The notes beneath the pieces were generated by a model. It made no database searches. It saw nothing but the letters and a program-made list of their open reading frames with translations, and had not been told where the DNA came from. DNA of 64,000 nucleotides from Runella sp. SP2 (GTDB taxonomy: Bacteria; Bacteroidota; Bacteroidia; Cytophagales; Spirosomataceae). This document shows, piece by piece, positions 1-10,098 of the stretch. Position 1 is the stretch's first letter, and each line of letters opens with the position of its first letter. The stretch lies in contig NZ_CP031030.1 of the NCBI RefSeq assembly GCF_003711225.1, positions 2,232,001 to 2,296,000 of the forward strand, written 5' to 3'. The position numbers and the translations under genes are program-made.

Positions 1-222
1 CACCAAGAATTACACCTAATCGGAATTCGCACGGAGCAGGTTATCTCAGGCTCCCGCAGCAACCACTTTGCGCTCGAAGTTGAAGACCTTTCCGCCTGGG
101 AACAGCATTTAAAGGCGAACCAAGCGATTTACCGCCCCCCAAAACCTCGACCAGATGGACTTCTTCAACTTTTTGTCAAAGACCCCGACGGGTATTGGAT
201 TGAATTATTTTCGCGAGCTTAG
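1..222 (+). CDS. VOC (glyoxalase/bleomycin-resistance) family protein, C-terminal fragment
   Basis: Frame 1 is open from the first base to a TAG at 220-222 and encodes the last 73 residues of a protein. The fragment has the end of a vicinal-oxygen-chelate module: a strand containing NHFALEVEDL, then a short helix, then FVKDPDGYWIELFSRA. The DPDGYWIEL pattern, with the metal-binding Glu in the final strand, is typical of the glyoxalase fold. The start lies outside the window, so substrate and full length cannot be judged. It converges with msrB, with one base between the two stops. Confidence 0.8.
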   Translation, partial: HQELHLIGIRTEQVISGSRSNHFALEVEDLSAWEQHLKANQAIYRPPKPRPDGLLQLFVKDPDGYWIELFSRA

Positions 223-223
223 T

Positions 224-700
224 CTATTTCTTTTCAAAGGCCAACGCCGCTCCGTTCATGCAATAACGAAGCCCCGTTGGACGAGGACCATCGTCGAAAA
301 CGTGTCCAAGATGCGCATCGCAAACAGCACAAATGACCTCGTCACGCTCCATCCCGAAGCTCTTGTCTTTTTCGTCTTTGAGGGCTTTTTTATTGATTGG
401 GGCAAAAAAACTTGGCCAACCCGTACCTGAGTCAAATTTGGTTTCAGAATTAAATAAAGGTGTTCCGCAACAAACACATTTGTAAATTCCCTTTTCTTTG
501 TTGTTCCAATAAGGCCCCGTAAAAGCGCGTTCTGTCCCTTTTTGACGGGTCACGTAAAACTGAATAGGGGTCAGGATTTTTTTCCACTCCGCATCCGTTT
601 TGACTACCCGTTTGAGCTCTTGGGATTGTTGTTGCGAAAATGCTAGTGGACTAACTAACGACGTTCCAATAAGTGTGTGAATGAATGAGCGACGGTTCAT
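224..700 (-). CDS. msrB: Peptide-methionine (R)-S-oxide reductase MsrB, exported
   Basis: MsrB reduces methionine-R-sulfoxide in proteins. The 158-residue product has the SelR domain at about residues 35-156. Two zinc-binding CxxC pairs are visible (C75/C78 and C124/C127). The catalytic cysteine is C147 in LRYCMNG, and the GTGWPSF and [10 protein letters not shown] motifs are present. The N-terminus ([12 protein letters not shown]..., ending near LAFSQ) looks like a signal peptide with a twin-arginine pair, so the enzyme probably repairs periplasmic or envelope proteins; the Tat assignment is an inference. It stands alone and converges with the VOC gene. Confidence 0.93.
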   Translation of the reverse strand: MNRRSFIHTLIGTSLVSPLAFSQQQSQELKRVVKTDAEWKKILTPIQFYVTRQKGTERAFTGPYWNNKEKGIYKCVCCGTPLFNSETKFDSGTGWPSFFAPINKKALKDEKDKSFGMERDEVICAVCDAHLGHVFDDGPRPTGLRYCMNGAALAFEKK

Positions 701-777
701 AGGTGATAGGCGATTTGGTTGTTTTCTATATGTATATTAACGTACCAATTTAATCGAAAGTTTTACACAAATCAAAA

Positions 778-1542
778 ATGCTTAACGACTGGCAATTAGG
801 TGGAAAACGCGCCCTTGTTACGGGCGGAACCAAAGGCATCGGACGCGCCACCGTCCAAACGCTTCTCAAAATGGGTGCAGAGGTCTTACTCGTGGCCCGA
901 AACGCAGAAGAAGTAGCCCAACAAGTTGGTGATTATCAAGAGCAAGGTTTTCCCGTGACGGGCTTGGCGCTGGATTTGGGAAACACAAAGGCCATCGAAT
1001 CACTCGCGCAGTTTGTTCAAACCCATTGGAAAAAACTTGATATTCTAATCAACAACGTGGGTACAAACATTCGTAAACCCACCGATTCGTACTCCTACGA
1101 CGAATACGACCATATCTTAAACACCAATCTCCGTTCGGCCTTTCTGCTTACCAAAGCCTTGTATCCCGCACTGCAATTGGCCAAAGGCTGTGTGGTTAAC
1201 GTCACTTCAGTTGCTGGATTAACCTCCTTGCGCAGCGGTTCTATTTATGGCATGACCAAAGGAGCGTTGAACCAACTTACGAGAAATTTAGCCTGCGAAT
1301 GGGCCAAAGACCATATTCGGGTCAACGCCGTAGCGCCCTGGTACATTGCCACGCCACTGACGGAGTCGGTTTTATCTAATCCAGAAGCATTAAGCGACAT
1401 TTTGCGCCGAACGCCTATGCAGCGTGTGGGCCAACCCGAAGAAGTAGCCAATGCCATCGTTTTTTTATGTCTTCCTGCCGCCAGTTATATTAGTGGCCAG
1501 ATAATAGCCGTTGACGGTGGTTTTTCAGTATATGGTTTTTAG
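778..1542 (+). CDS. SDR family NAD(P)-dependent oxidoreductase (tropinone reductase-like)
   Basis: This is a classical short-chain dehydrogenase of 254 residues. It carries the cofactor motif TGGTKGIG (15-22), the structural NNVG motif (92-95), and the catalytic S144, Y157 and K161. The C-terminal [10 protein letters not shown] is the usual end of the family. The closest pattern I recognise is the plant/bacterial tropinone reductase-like group, whose bacterial substrates are mostly unknown. About 120 bases separate it from the sugar transporter downstream, so joint transcription is uncertain. Confidence 0.9.
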   Translation: MLNDWQLGGKRALVTGGTKGIGRATVQTLLKMGAEVLLVARNAEEVAQQVGDYQEQGFPVTGLALDLGNTKAIESLAQFVQTHWKKLDILINNVGTNIRKPTDSYSYDEYDHILNTNLRSAFLLTKALYPALQLAKGCVVNVTSVAGLTSLRSGSIYGMTKGALNQLTRNLACEWAKDHIRVNAVAPWYIATPLTESVLSNPEALSDILRRTPMQRVGQPEEVANAIVFLCLPAASYISGQIIAVDGGFSVYGF

Positions 1543-1662
1543 CAGCATTCAAGTTTTACCATTTTTTAAAATAATTTAAAAATAACTTAACATAAATTTT
1601 TTATCCCGCGTTTTTTTTCATTTTTTCGGGACTGAATTTACCTTCTAAACCTCCTATTCCTC

Positions 1663-2883
1663 ATGTCAAAACAAAATCAAAGCTACGTAGGGCCGCTGAT
1701 TATCATTGGGTTATTGTTTTTCGTTTTCGGGTTTGTTACTTGGGTAAACGGTACACTCATCACCTTCTTCAAGAAAGCCTTTAGTCTGGACAACACCAGT
1801 TCTTACCTTGTTACCTTCGCCTTTTTCATTTCTTACACATTGATGGCGATTCCATCCTCGGAAGTATTAAAACGTACAGGTTTCAAAAATGGAATGTCAT
1901 TGGGATTGGCCATCATGGCCGTTGGTACCGCTATTTTTATTCCTGCGGCACAAATCGCCTCGTACCCTTTATTTTTGGTCGGTTTATTTACCATTGGAAT
2001 AGGTTTGACCTTGCTCCAAACGGCCTCAAACCCTTATGCGACGATTCTCGGCCCGCGTGAAAGTGCCGCCCAACGCATCAGTTTCTTGGGAATTGCCAAC
2101 AAATTGGCGGGTATCATCAGCCAATGGACTTTTGGCGGATTGCTTTTAGCAGGGGGCGCAGCAGCAGCGCCAACCGATGAACTCCAAAAAGTAGAAGTAC
2201 CGTACATGATTCTTACGGCGGTGCTTGTGGTGTTGGCGGTTGTCATCAAAATGTCAAAAGGGCTTCCAGAAGTGAGCGAAGAGCAAGAAGACGAAGGCGG
2301 AAAAACAGCGACCGCCAAGCACAACAGTGTTTTTGCGTTTCCAAACCTCGTTTTAGGGGTAATTGCCTTGTTTTGCTACGTGGGTGCCGAAGTAATTGCG
2401 GGTGATACCATCATTAGTTACGGCGTTTCACTTGGTTTTCCCGAAAGCGAAGCAAGTACCTTTGGAACTTACACCCTCTGGCTCATGCTTGCGGCATACG
2501 GCTTGGGTATAGTTTTGATTCCAAAATACGTTTCTCAAGGTACATGTTTGAAAGTATCGGCAATTTTGGGACTCATTGTAACGGTATTGGCCATCATGAC
2601 CACAGGATTTACGTCTGTCATTTGCATCGCCATTTTAGGTTTTGCCAATGCCCTTGTTTGGCCTGCCATGTGGCCACTTGCGTTGGATGGCCTTGGCAAA
2701 TTTACCAAAATCGGTTCAGCCTTATTGATTATGGGCATCTCAGGCGGCGCTATTTTACCACTTGTTTACGGTAAAGTAGCCGACTCTATCCACAGTACTC
2801 AACAGGCTTACTGGCTATTGTTGCCACTCTATGGCTTCATTTTATACTATTCGCTCGTTGGTTACAAAAAACGTAGCTGGTAA
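1663..2883 (+). CDS. FucP-like sugar:proton symporter (MFS, FHS family)
   Basis: This 406-residue integral membrane protein has about twelve hydrophobic segments. The N-terminal region GLLFFVFGFVTWVNGTLI and the ALQTASNPYATILGP-like stretch (here LLQTASNPYATILG) are hallmarks of the fucose/glucose/galactose symporter (FHS) family. It should import a hexose at the inner membrane. A GHMP-type sugar kinase starts 23 bases downstream, so the pair probably imports and phosphorylates one sugar; which sugar cannot be read from sequence. Confidence 0.9.
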   Translation: MSKQNQSYVGPLIIIGLLFFVFGFVTWVNGTLITFFKKAFSLDNTSSYLVTFAFFISYTLMAIPSSEVLKRTGFKNGMSLGLAIMAVGTAIFIPAAQIASYPLFLVGLFTIGIGLTLLQTASNPYATILGPRESAAQRISFLGIANKLAGIISQWTFGGLLLAGGAAAAPTDELQKVEVPYMILTAVLVVLAVVIKMSKGLPEVSEEQEDEGGKTATAKHNSVFAFPNLVLGVIALFCYVGAEVIAGDTIISYGVSLGFPESEASTFGTYTLWLMLAAYGLGIVLIPKYVSQGTCLKVSAILGLIVTVLAIMTTGFTSVICIAILGFANALVWPAMWPLALDGLGKFTKIGSALLIMGISGGAILPLVYGKVADSIHSTQQAYWLLLPLYGFILYYSLVGYKKRSW

Positions 2884-2906
2884 TTTCCAATTAAACATTT
2901 ACGATT

Positions 2907-3986
2907 TTGAAAATATCAACACCAGGCCGAATTTGCTTATTTGGGGAACACCAAGATTATCTTGGGTTGCCCGTTGTGGCAGCGGCGATTTCAAGACGAA
3001 TAAGCATTGAGGGGGGCAAAAGTAGCGACGATATGGTTCGCTTACACCTACCAGATTTGAAAGAAGAAGAGGCTTTTTTATTGGAAGAGCCTCTTCCTTA
3101 CGTAAAAGAACGTGATTATTTTAGAAGTACCATCAACGTACTTCGTCGCCGTGGTTTTGTCTTTGGACAAGGTTTTGAAGTAAATATTCACGGTAATATT
3201 CCCATCAATTCGGGTACGTCAAGTTCTTCGGCTTTAATTGTGACATGGGCTAACTTTTTAACCCGATTGGCCGATAATCCCAAAGAATTAAGCTCAAAAG
3301 AATTAGGCGAAATCGCCAACGAAGCCGAAGTACTCGAATTTGGCGAGCCAGGTGGAATGATGGATCATTATTCGACGGCCATCGGAAATGTGATCTATTT
3401 AGAATCTGTTCCAAAAATTCACGTTGAAGGTCTTCAGCCCAAATTAGGGGCTTTTGTTCTTGGCGATTCTTTGCAGCCCAAAGATACCCTAGGCATCCTT
3501 GCCCGTTGTCGGTACGGAATGGAAGCCATCATTGCCAAAGTAAAACAAGTTGACCCAAATTTTTCCATTTTCACGACTCCCTTTTCTCAGGCTGATGAAT
3601 ACAAAGCTCATTTGAGTTTGGATGAACTAGGGCTGTTAAAGGCAAACCTCGAAGACCGTGACATTTTGATTGAAGGAAAACAATTACTGATTGATTCTCA
3701 AAACGGTGCGGCAACGAATTTTGACCAGCAATTTGGTGAATTGCTTTATCGGCATTTTACCAATCTTCGTGACCACAAACGCACTTCCACCGACAAAATC
3801 AACCGCATGGTAGAAGCTTCCATGAAAGCTGGTGCATTGGGTGGTAAAATCAACGGTTCTGGCGGCGGTGGCTGCATGTTTATGTACGCTCCCGAAAACC
3901 CCGAAGCCGTTGCCGAAGCCATTAAAAGCGAGGGCGGTGTACCTTACATTATCTACATCGACGAAGGTACAAGAATAGAAGAGTAA
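2907..3986 (+). CDS. GHMP-family sugar kinase (galactokinase/mevalonate kinase-like)
   Basis: The 359-residue product carries all three GHMP signatures: PGRICLFGEHQDY at 6-18, the glycine/serine-rich ATP loop INSGTSSSSAL at 100-110, and KINGSGGGGCMF near the C-terminus. The start is TTG at 2907; the first conserved motif begins only six residues in, so a downstream start is excluded. True galactokinase is encoded elsewhere in the window (galK), so this paralogue probably acts on another sugar, likely the one imported by the symporter just upstream. Confidence 0.88.
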   Translation: MKISTPGRICLFGEHQDYLGLPVVAAAISRRISIEGGKSSDDMVRLHLPDLKEEEAFLLEEPLPYVKERDYFRSTINVLRRRGFVFGQGFEVNIHGNIPINSGTSSSSALIVTWANFLTRLADNPKELSSKELGEIANEAEVLEFGEPGGMMDHYSTAIGNVIYLESVPKIHVEGLQPKLGAFVLGDSLQPKDTLGILARCRYGMEAIIAKVKQVDPNFSIFTTPFSQADEYKAHLSLDELGLLKANLEDRDILIEGKQLLIDSQNGAATNFDQQFGELLYRHFTNLRDHKRTSTDKINRMVEASMKAGALGGKINGSGGGGCMFMYAPENPEAVAEAIKSEGGVPYIIYIDEGTRIEE

Positions 3987-4069
3987 TAATTGAGTATTTT
4001 TGAGGGAACAGTTGTTTTTTATATTATTTTTAGAAAAGATAAAATAAAACCTAACTGTTTCCTCTCCTC

Positions 4070-6916
4070 ATGTACGCCTCACGCTTCTTTCTATTTATCT
4101 ACTTCGCATTTTTTTGTTTCTCGCTCCCGAGTTTTTCCCAAAATTCCGAAAAAATCGACCGTGAATTTACCCTCGAAGCGACCATGCTTGGGTACTTTGC
4201 TCCCGATGGTGCTAAAAATCCAACACTTCGTGCCAAAAAAGGCGAACGGATTCGCCTCAAAATTGTCAATGGGGAGTTAATGACCCACGACATTGCCCTT
4301 GAGAAATTGGCCCTTAAAAGTAAAACCATTCTTGAAAAAGGGTCAAGCGCTACGCTGGTTTTCACCGCCCAAGAAAACGACACCTATTACTGTTCCGTTC
4401 CTGGCCACCGCGCGGCTGGCATGGTGGGAAAGCTGGAAGTTTCGGAAAATGACGTAACGGCCAAAGTGGTTACGGGACAAATTCCCCAGAAAAACGGTCA
4501 GCCCGTCAACTTAAATTTTGAAACGGGCACTCTGCAAGATTGGACTGCCACGGGCGATGCCTTCGCCAATGGGCTTATCTCCACCGACCCTTCTCCCCTG
4601 CACGAAAAAGAAATGCGCATCGGTTTCGATGGTAAATTTTTCGTTTCCAGTGGTGGAATTACCAATGCCAAACAAATCGGCACGCTTACTTCCGTTCCAT
4701 TTACAGTTACTCAGCCTTTTGCTTCCTTTAAAGTTTCGGGTGGCGCGTTGCAGGATACCCGCGTAGAAATTCGTCAAACGGGCAGCGATGTGGTTATTTT
4801 CTCCATTACGGGACAAGGACGGGCTACTCTGCAACCCGTGGTAGTGGATTTGCAGGCCTATCTCAACAAAGACATTTACATCAAACTCATTGATAACGAG
4901 ACGGGTATTTCACAAATCCCGTACATTCCCCACGACAAATGGGCGCACATCAATTTTGACGAATTTCTATTTCACAGCACGCGTCCCGAGTTCCCTAATG
5001 AATTGAAACAAAGTGACATTGTGATTTTACCTCCCCTCGACCCCGTTATCAATGCTGGGTTATCGGGAGTAAAAGCAGCCGCAGCCATGACGCCACCCAA
5101 AGGTTTTAAAATTTCTTTGGCAGCTGCCGAACCCGACGTAGTTCGTCCGATTTGTTTTACGATTGATTACCGAGGGCGTTTGTGGGTAGTAGAAGGCCAT
5201 ACTTATCCCGTTCCTGCCCCCGAAGGACAAGGCCGCGACCGTATTTTGATTTTGGAAGACACCAACGGCGACGGAACACTCGACAGCCGCAAAGTGTTTA
5301 TGGAAGGGCTCAACCTCGTCAGCGGGATTGAAGTGGGCATGGGCGGTGTTTGGCTAGGTGCTGCCCCTTATTTGTTATTTGTTCCTGCCGATTTTAAAAA
5401 CGACAAACCTGCTGGGCCTATTCAGAAATTGTTAGACGGCTGGGGCACTCAAGATACCCACGAAACCCTCAACAGCCTCCGCTGGGGGCCTGATGGCTGG
5501 TTGTACGGAACACATGGTGTTTTTACGCACTCCAACGTAGGGAAACCAGGCGCTCCTGACTCAGAACGAACCAAAATCAACGCGGGCGTATGGCGGTATC
5601 ATCCCACAGCGCATACATTTGAAGTGTTTGCCGAAGGTACAAGCAATCCCTGGGGTATTGACTTCAACGATTATGGCCACGCCTTTATCACGGCCTGTGT
5701 GATTCCGCACATGTACCACATCATCCATAATGCCCGTTATCAGCGCCAAGCGGGAAAACATTTTAATCCTTATACCTACGACGACATCAAAACGGCGGGC
5801 GACCACGTTCACTGGATTGGCGAACGGGGCCCACACGCGGGCAACTTTCGGTCGGGGCCAAAAGGAGGAGGACACGCCCACGCAGGAGCCATGGTTTATT
5901 TAGGACATACGTGGCCTAGCGAGTACCGCAATGATATTTTTATGAACAACATCAACGGTGCGCGCTTCAACCGTGACCATCCCGAACGCGTTGGTTCGGG
6001 CTACGTGGTGCGCCACCGCGATGACTTTATGGCCATGAACGATACGTGGTCGCAGTGGTTGAACTTCAAATACGACGCCAGTGGCTCGGTCTTTGCGATT
6101 GACTGGTACGACAAAAACCAATGCCACAGTTCTAACCCCGACGTTCACGATAAAACAATGGGGCGTATTTTCAAAATCACCCACGAAAACGACAAATGGG
6201 TGCAAGTTGACTTATCTAAAGCCTCGGATAAAGAACTGGTCAATTACCAATTACACCCTAACGAATGGTACGTACGTCAAGCTAGAACGTTGTTGCAAGA
6301 GCGCGGGCCTAACAAAAAAGTCCACAAGGCATTGAAAGAAATTCTTACTAACAACCCTGACGTTACCCGCAAACTTCGGGCGTTGTGGGCATTACACGTG
6401 ACCAAGGGATTGACCCAACCAGAAATGAATGCCTTACTTAGCCACGAAAACGAGTACGTTCGCAGCTGGGCTTTACAATTGGTGACAGAGGGTAAAGCTG
6501 TTTCGGACGAAACCCTCAAACAGTTTGTAAGCATAGCCCAAAACGATAATTCGCCGTTGGTTCGCTTGTACTTGACCTCTGCTTTATTACGAATTTCTCC
6601 CGCTCAGCGTTGGGAGGCAGTGGAAGCGCTTATTCAAAAAACCAGCGACAAAGGCGACCATAATATGCCCCTTATGTTGTGGTATGCGGCTGAGCCGTTG
6701 GCTGCTCTTGACGCCAAACGCGCCCTAGCACTTGCCGAAAAATCGGTGATGGACAAGCACTTAGAGTTTATGGTGCGTCGTGTTTCGGCCTTGAATACCG
6801 ACGAAAGCCGCTCGTTACTTACCAATTTGAAGAGCCGCCTCGAAAAAGAGCACAACCACCAATCCCACGAAGTAATTATGGCAATTGATGAAAGCATGAA
6901 GAGCACCAAAAAATAG
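4070..6916 (+). CDS. Exported cupredoxin / PVC-type dehydrogenase / HEAT-repeat protein
   Basis: This is a 948-residue secreted protein. Residues 1-24 form a signal peptide ending FSQ. Residues 30-125 form a plastocyanin-like domain with a complete type 1 copper site: H73, C108, H113 and M118 (C-x4-H-x4-M). A beta-rich domain follows at about 145-310. Next comes the PVC-type membrane-bound dehydrogenase propeller (about 345-700; starts PPKGFKISLAAAEPDVV and contains RGRLWVVEG and WGPDGWLYGTHG). Helical HEAT-like repeats run to about 940. Most relatives end in a c-type cytochrome, but no CxxCH is present here; the copper domain may serve as the electron acceptor instead (inference). Substrate unknown, perhaps a sugar or alcohol. 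Confidence 0.85.
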   Translation: MYASRFFLFIYFAFFCFSLPSFSQNSEKIDREFTLEATMLGYFAPDGAKNPTLRAKKGERIRLKIVNGELMTHDIALEKLALKSKTILEKGSSATLVFTAQENDTYYCSVPGHRAAGMVGKLEVSENDVTAKVVTGQIPQKNGQPVNLNFETGTLQDWTATGDAFANGLISTDPSPLHEKEMRIGFDGKFFVSSGGITNAKQIGTLTSVPFTVTQPFASFKVSGGALQDTRVEIRQTGSDVVIFSITGQGRATLQPVVVDLQAYLNKDIYIKLIDNETGISQIPYIPHDKWAHINFDEFLFHSTRPEFPNELKQSDIVILPPLDPVINAGLSGVKAAAAMTPPKGFKISLAAAEPDVVRPICFTIDYRGRLWVVEGHTYPVPAPEGQGRDRILILEDTNGDGTLDSRKVFMEGLNLVSGIEVGMGGVWLGAAPYLLFVPADFKNDKPAGPIQKLLDGWGTQDTHETLNSLRWGPDGWLYGTHGVFTHSNVGKPGAPDSERTKINAGVWRYHPTAHTFEVFAEGTSNPWGIDFNDYGHAFITACVIPHMYHIIHNARYQRQAGKHFNPYTYDDIKTAGDHVHWIGERGPHAGNFRSGPKGGGHAHAGAMVYLGHTWPSEYRNDIFMNNINGARFNRDHPERVGSGYVVRHRDDFMAMNDTWSQWLNFKYDASGSVFAIDWYDKNQCHSSNPDVHDKTMGRIFKITHENDKWVQVDLSKASDKELVNYQLHPNEWYVRQARTLLQERGPNKKVHKALKEILTNNPDVTRKLRALWALHVTKGLTQPEMNALLSHENEYVRSWALQLVTEGKAVSDETLKQFVSIAQNDNSPLVRLYLTSALLRISPAQRWEAVEALIQKTSDKGDHNMPLMLWYAAEPLAALDAKRALALAEKSVMDKHLEFMVRRVSALNTDESRSLLTNLKSRLEKEHNHQSHEVIMAIDESMKSTKK

Positions 6917-6950
6917 GCTCTCTTTTTCCTGATTTTCCTTTAGAGGGAGT

Positions 6951-6993
6951 AAAACGTAGTTGTTAAAATTGCTTTTAACAACTACGTTTTTTT
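6951..6993 (+). terminator. Rho-independent terminator after the cupredoxin/PVC gene
   Basis: An 18-base perfect stem (6951-6968 pairing with 6973-6990) with a 4-base loop is followed by a T run. It begins 35 bases past the stop codon. Confidence 0.85.
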
Positions 6994-7140
6994 GTTTCAC
7001 ACAATTTATTCGGCTGATTTTCGTGATTTGAATGAAAGCAGAGAAACCGAATAATAAAATTTTTCCGATAGATTATCTATTTTTATTTTACATAAACCTA
7101 TTTTTTCGTTAATTGCATTTCCTAAAAAATCAGGTTTTCT

Positions 7141-8496
7141 ATGAATTTTCTAAACGAGGACCAGGTAAACCAGCTTGCGCCCGACGCTTCATCGCTCAAA
7201 GCGGGAAAAGACTTAGCCAATGAACGCAAATGGTTGAATTACCAATCCAACGAACGAGTACTGTGGGGAGAAGTGCAGGGAAGCGGAAAAGACCCCTATC
7301 GAACCCAAATCGACCTCCAAAATACTGCCTTTAAATGTTCTTGCCCCAGCCGAAAATTTCCGTGCAAACACGGGTTAGGGCTGTTGTTTTTGGTCGCACG
7401 CCGCAACGGTGACATTCCTCAGCTCGCCACCGAGCCTAGTTGGGTCAGCGAATGGATCAACAAACGTTCTGAAAAAGCCGAAGCCAAAGTCCAGCCGCCA
7501 GTAAGTGAGGAACAGGATTCCGAAAAAACAGACAAACAAGCCAAAGACAAGGAAAAGCGCCAAAACGACCGTTTGCTGAAAGTTGAAGCAGGCGTTGCTG
7601 AGCTTGACCTTTGGCTTCGAGACATGGTGAGGGCTGGGTTGTTGGCACTTCCCGAAAAAGGTAGCGCTTACTTTGAAAAAATGGCCGCCCGCATGGTGGA
7701 TGCCCAGGCGACGGGTTTTGCCTCGTTGGTCAAAGAATTCACCAAACTCAACTATTATAAAGGCGATTCTTGGCAAACCCAAGCGCTCGAAATTGCGGCA
7801 AAAATACACTTACAAATCGAGGCATTTCGAAACCTCGACCAGCTCCCTCCGCTTGTACAAGAGGAAGTAAAAAGTCGGGTTGGTTGGAATGTTCAACAAA
7901 AAGAACTTATCGAAAACAAAGAATCAGAAACCATTGACGATGAATGGGTTGTGATTGGCAGACGTAGCACCCAAGAAGAGGATATTCTCCTCCAACGAAA
8001 TTGGTTATACGGGTGTAACTCCAAGCGTTTTGCGTTGGTGCTCAATTTTGCTTACAGAACCGCTGCCATTGAAACCCCACTTGTGCCTGGCAATACCTCC
8101 AAAGCTCGTTTGGTGTTTTATCCAAGTCACAGTCCCTTTCGCGCCCTAGTAAAACATCATTTAGAGAGTAAATCGTTTCTTCCTACCTCACTGCAAGGAC
8201 TTGAGAGTTGGCAACATTCGCAACTAGAATACACCCGTGTCATTGCCCAAAACCCCTGGGCCGATGACGTCCCTCAATTGGTCGAACACCTTCAAATCAC
8301 CAAGCACCAAACCCATTGGTATCTTCAAGACGCCACAGGGGCAGTGATGCGTCTCCACGATGCGTTTGAAGAAGCCATTATTTGGAAACTGCTGGCTTTC
8401 ACCGCTGGACACCCTACTACTTTTTTTCTGTTACGGCAATCCACGTCGGTTTGGCCTTTGGGTATCGTTCAAAATTTTTCGTATCAGCTATTATAA
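7141..8496 (+). CDS. SWIM zinc-finger protein, first gene of a MoxR/VWA operon
   Basis: The 451-residue protein has a SWIM zinc finger near its N-terminus: C66-x-C68-x6-C75-x-H77 in FKCSCPSRKFPCKHGLGLL. SWIM domains bind nucleic acid or protein. A charged, Lys/Glu-rich linker follows (about 105-150), then an alpha/beta C-terminal region with no motif I recognise. It is the first gene of a five-gene plus-strand cluster and DUF5691 follows after 30 bases. The upstream 140 bases are AT-rich and probably hold the promoter, but no clear TAnnTTTG box stands out. Function unknown. Confidence 0.85.
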   Translation: MNFLNEDQVNQLAPDASSLKAGKDLANERKWLNYQSNERVLWGEVQGSGKDPYRTQIDLQNTAFKCSCPSRKFPCKHGLGLLFLVARRNGDIPQLATEPSWVSEWINKRSEKAEAKVQPPVSEEQDSEKTDKQAKDKEKRQNDRLLKVEAGVAELDLWLRDMVRAGLLALPEKGSAYFEKMAARMVDAQATGFASLVKEFTKLNYYKGDSWQTQALEIAAKIHLQIEAFRNLDQLPPLVQEEVKSRVGWNVQQKELIENKESETIDDEWVVIGRRSTQEEDILLQRNWLYGCNSKRFALVLNFAYRTAAIETPLVPGNTSKARLVFYPSHSPFRALVKHHLESKSFLPTSLQGLESWQHSQLEYTRVIAQNPWADDVPQLVEHLQITKHQTHWYLQDATGAVMRLHDAFEEAIIWKLLAFTAGHPTTFFLLRQSTSVWPLGIVQNFSYQLL

Positions 8497-8526
8497 ACAT
8501 TAACAGCCTTTTCCATTCATTATCAG

Positions 8527-10098
8527 ATGTTTCATTGGGAATTATTAAAAAAAACCGCCCTGTTGGGTACCGAAAGACACCCCCTAGCGACCGAAGCACT
8601 CCCTGCCTCCATTCAAGAAATTTTAGCCAAAAGCAATAAAAATGATGCTGAGGGTTATTTCCTAAAAGCGGCGGCACTCCTTTATAATTACAATCGTGCA
8701 GGACAGAATCCTTCCAAAATTACCCTCCCAAATTTGGCTTTGGAGGACGCAGAAACTTCGACATTCTGTCCGCCAAAAACGGTTGCCCTTTGGAAAAAAG
8801 TATTGGATTTATCGCCAGCCAACCCCTATTTGTTGGAATTGCTCCTTCAAAATTGCCACCAGAAAAACTGGGTTTTGACCGATGACCTGCTTGTGAACGC
8901 GTTGAGCAATACCCCCAAACAACTCCTTCCTCAGCTCCACCTCCTCCTTGGTGTACGGGGAAAATGGCTGGCACAATTCAATGAAACTTGGCAAATCACG
9001 GACGTTTCAATGAGCATAACGCAGTGGGAAGAAGGAAAACCTACCGAACGAAAGGCATTTTTGAGCGAACTTCGACGCCAAAATCCTGCCGAGGCGTTGT
9101 CACTTTTGGCTCAGGCTTGGCCCAACGAATCGGCTAAAGACCGAAAAAGTCTATTGTCCACGTTGAAAGTTGGTTTATCGGCCAACGATGAACCCTTTTT
9201 AGAACAAATTCACGAGGAACTAACCAAAAACCTGACTTCGCCCAAACCCGTTACCCTTGAGGCCATTCACCTCATCAACGAATTACGGCTTTCCATACAA
9301 GGCAGTCCATTTGGCAAAGAAGTAGCCGAGCAAATTGCCAAGTGTATCACAAAAAAGAAGGGTTTATTATCCGCAATTGGCTTTTCGTCAGCAAACTACC
9401 AACTCCAACTTCCTGATTATGAGATGGATTTTTGGAACGGAAACGAAATGAACCAACGATTTGGATTCGACAAATTAAGCTCCCAAAAAGGCGTTTCGGA
9501 CGCCGAATACTGGCTTCAATCGTTGCTCAGATGGCTACATCCGAGTCATTTAATCAAGTTTTTTGAAGGAAACCTGTCACGATTGGTCGATTTTTTTGTC
9601 AACACTCAAAGCAAAAATGCAGCGGCGTATTTATACGCCTTTAGTGAAGCAATGGTGTATGCGTCGCCCGATGAAATCAAAGCGTTTTTGAAAGTAACCG
9701 CCCACCTAGAAGTAAAAAAGGCAGACTTACTTCAACGCTTGCCTTGGCCCGACCAAGAAGAACTGTTGTTACATCATTTCCAACTTTCGTTTGCGTTGGT
9801 AAAAGCCATTACGACAGAAGACCCACCGCAAAATTGGTCGTTACAGTTTTCAAAAAAGGCGTTGATTTCGTTGGTGAAAGAGCTTGATGGTTCAAACTAT
9901 TACTACGTTTTTTCCGACCGAAATTTTTTAAATCAGTTGGGGCGGAAATTGCACGTCAGTGCCAAAAACCTGCTTTACTCGCTTCAAAATGAATTATCCC
10001 AAGATTGGCAACGAAATTATTGGAACACCCAATTTGCCGACATTCTCTTTAAACAATTAGAAATAAAAGAAGAAATAGAACAAATAACAGCACAATGA
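8527..10098 (+). CDS. DUF5691 family protein
   Basis: This 523-residue, mostly helical cytoplasmic protein resembles the DUF5691 family found next to SWIM and MoxR genes. It has no signal peptide, membrane segment or recognisable catalytic motif. The opening ELLKKTALLGTERHPL is the most family-like part, and the rest looks like an alpha-solenoid. Its stop overlaps the start of the ATPase gene (ATGA), implying translational coupling. A scaffold or adaptor for the AAA+ ATPase is a reasonable guess but is inference only. Confidence 0.75.
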   Translation: MFHWELLKKTALLGTERHPLATEALPASIQEILAKSNKNDAEGYFLKAAALLYNYNRAGQNPSKITLPNLALEDAETSTFCPPKTVALWKKVLDLSPANPYLLELLLQNCHQKNWVLTDDLLVNALSNTPKQLLPQLHLLLGVRGKWLAQFNETWQITDVSMSITQWEEGKPTERKAFLSELRRQNPAEALSLLAQAWPNESAKDRKSLLSTLKVGLSANDEPFLEQIHEELTKNLTSPKPVTLEAIHLINELRLSIQGSPFGKEVAEQIAKCITKKKGLLSAIGFSSANYQLQLPDYEMDFWNGNEMNQRFGFDKLSSQKGVSDAEYWLQSLLRWLHPSHLIKFFEGNLSRLVDFFVNTQSKNAAAYLYAFSEAMVYASPDEIKAFLKVTAHLEVKKADLLQRLPWPDQEELLLHHFQLSFALVKAITTEDPPQNWSLQFSKKALISLVKELDGSNYYYVFSDRNFLNQLGRKLHVSAKNLLYSLQNELSQDWQRNYWNTQFADILFKQLEIKEEIEQITAQ

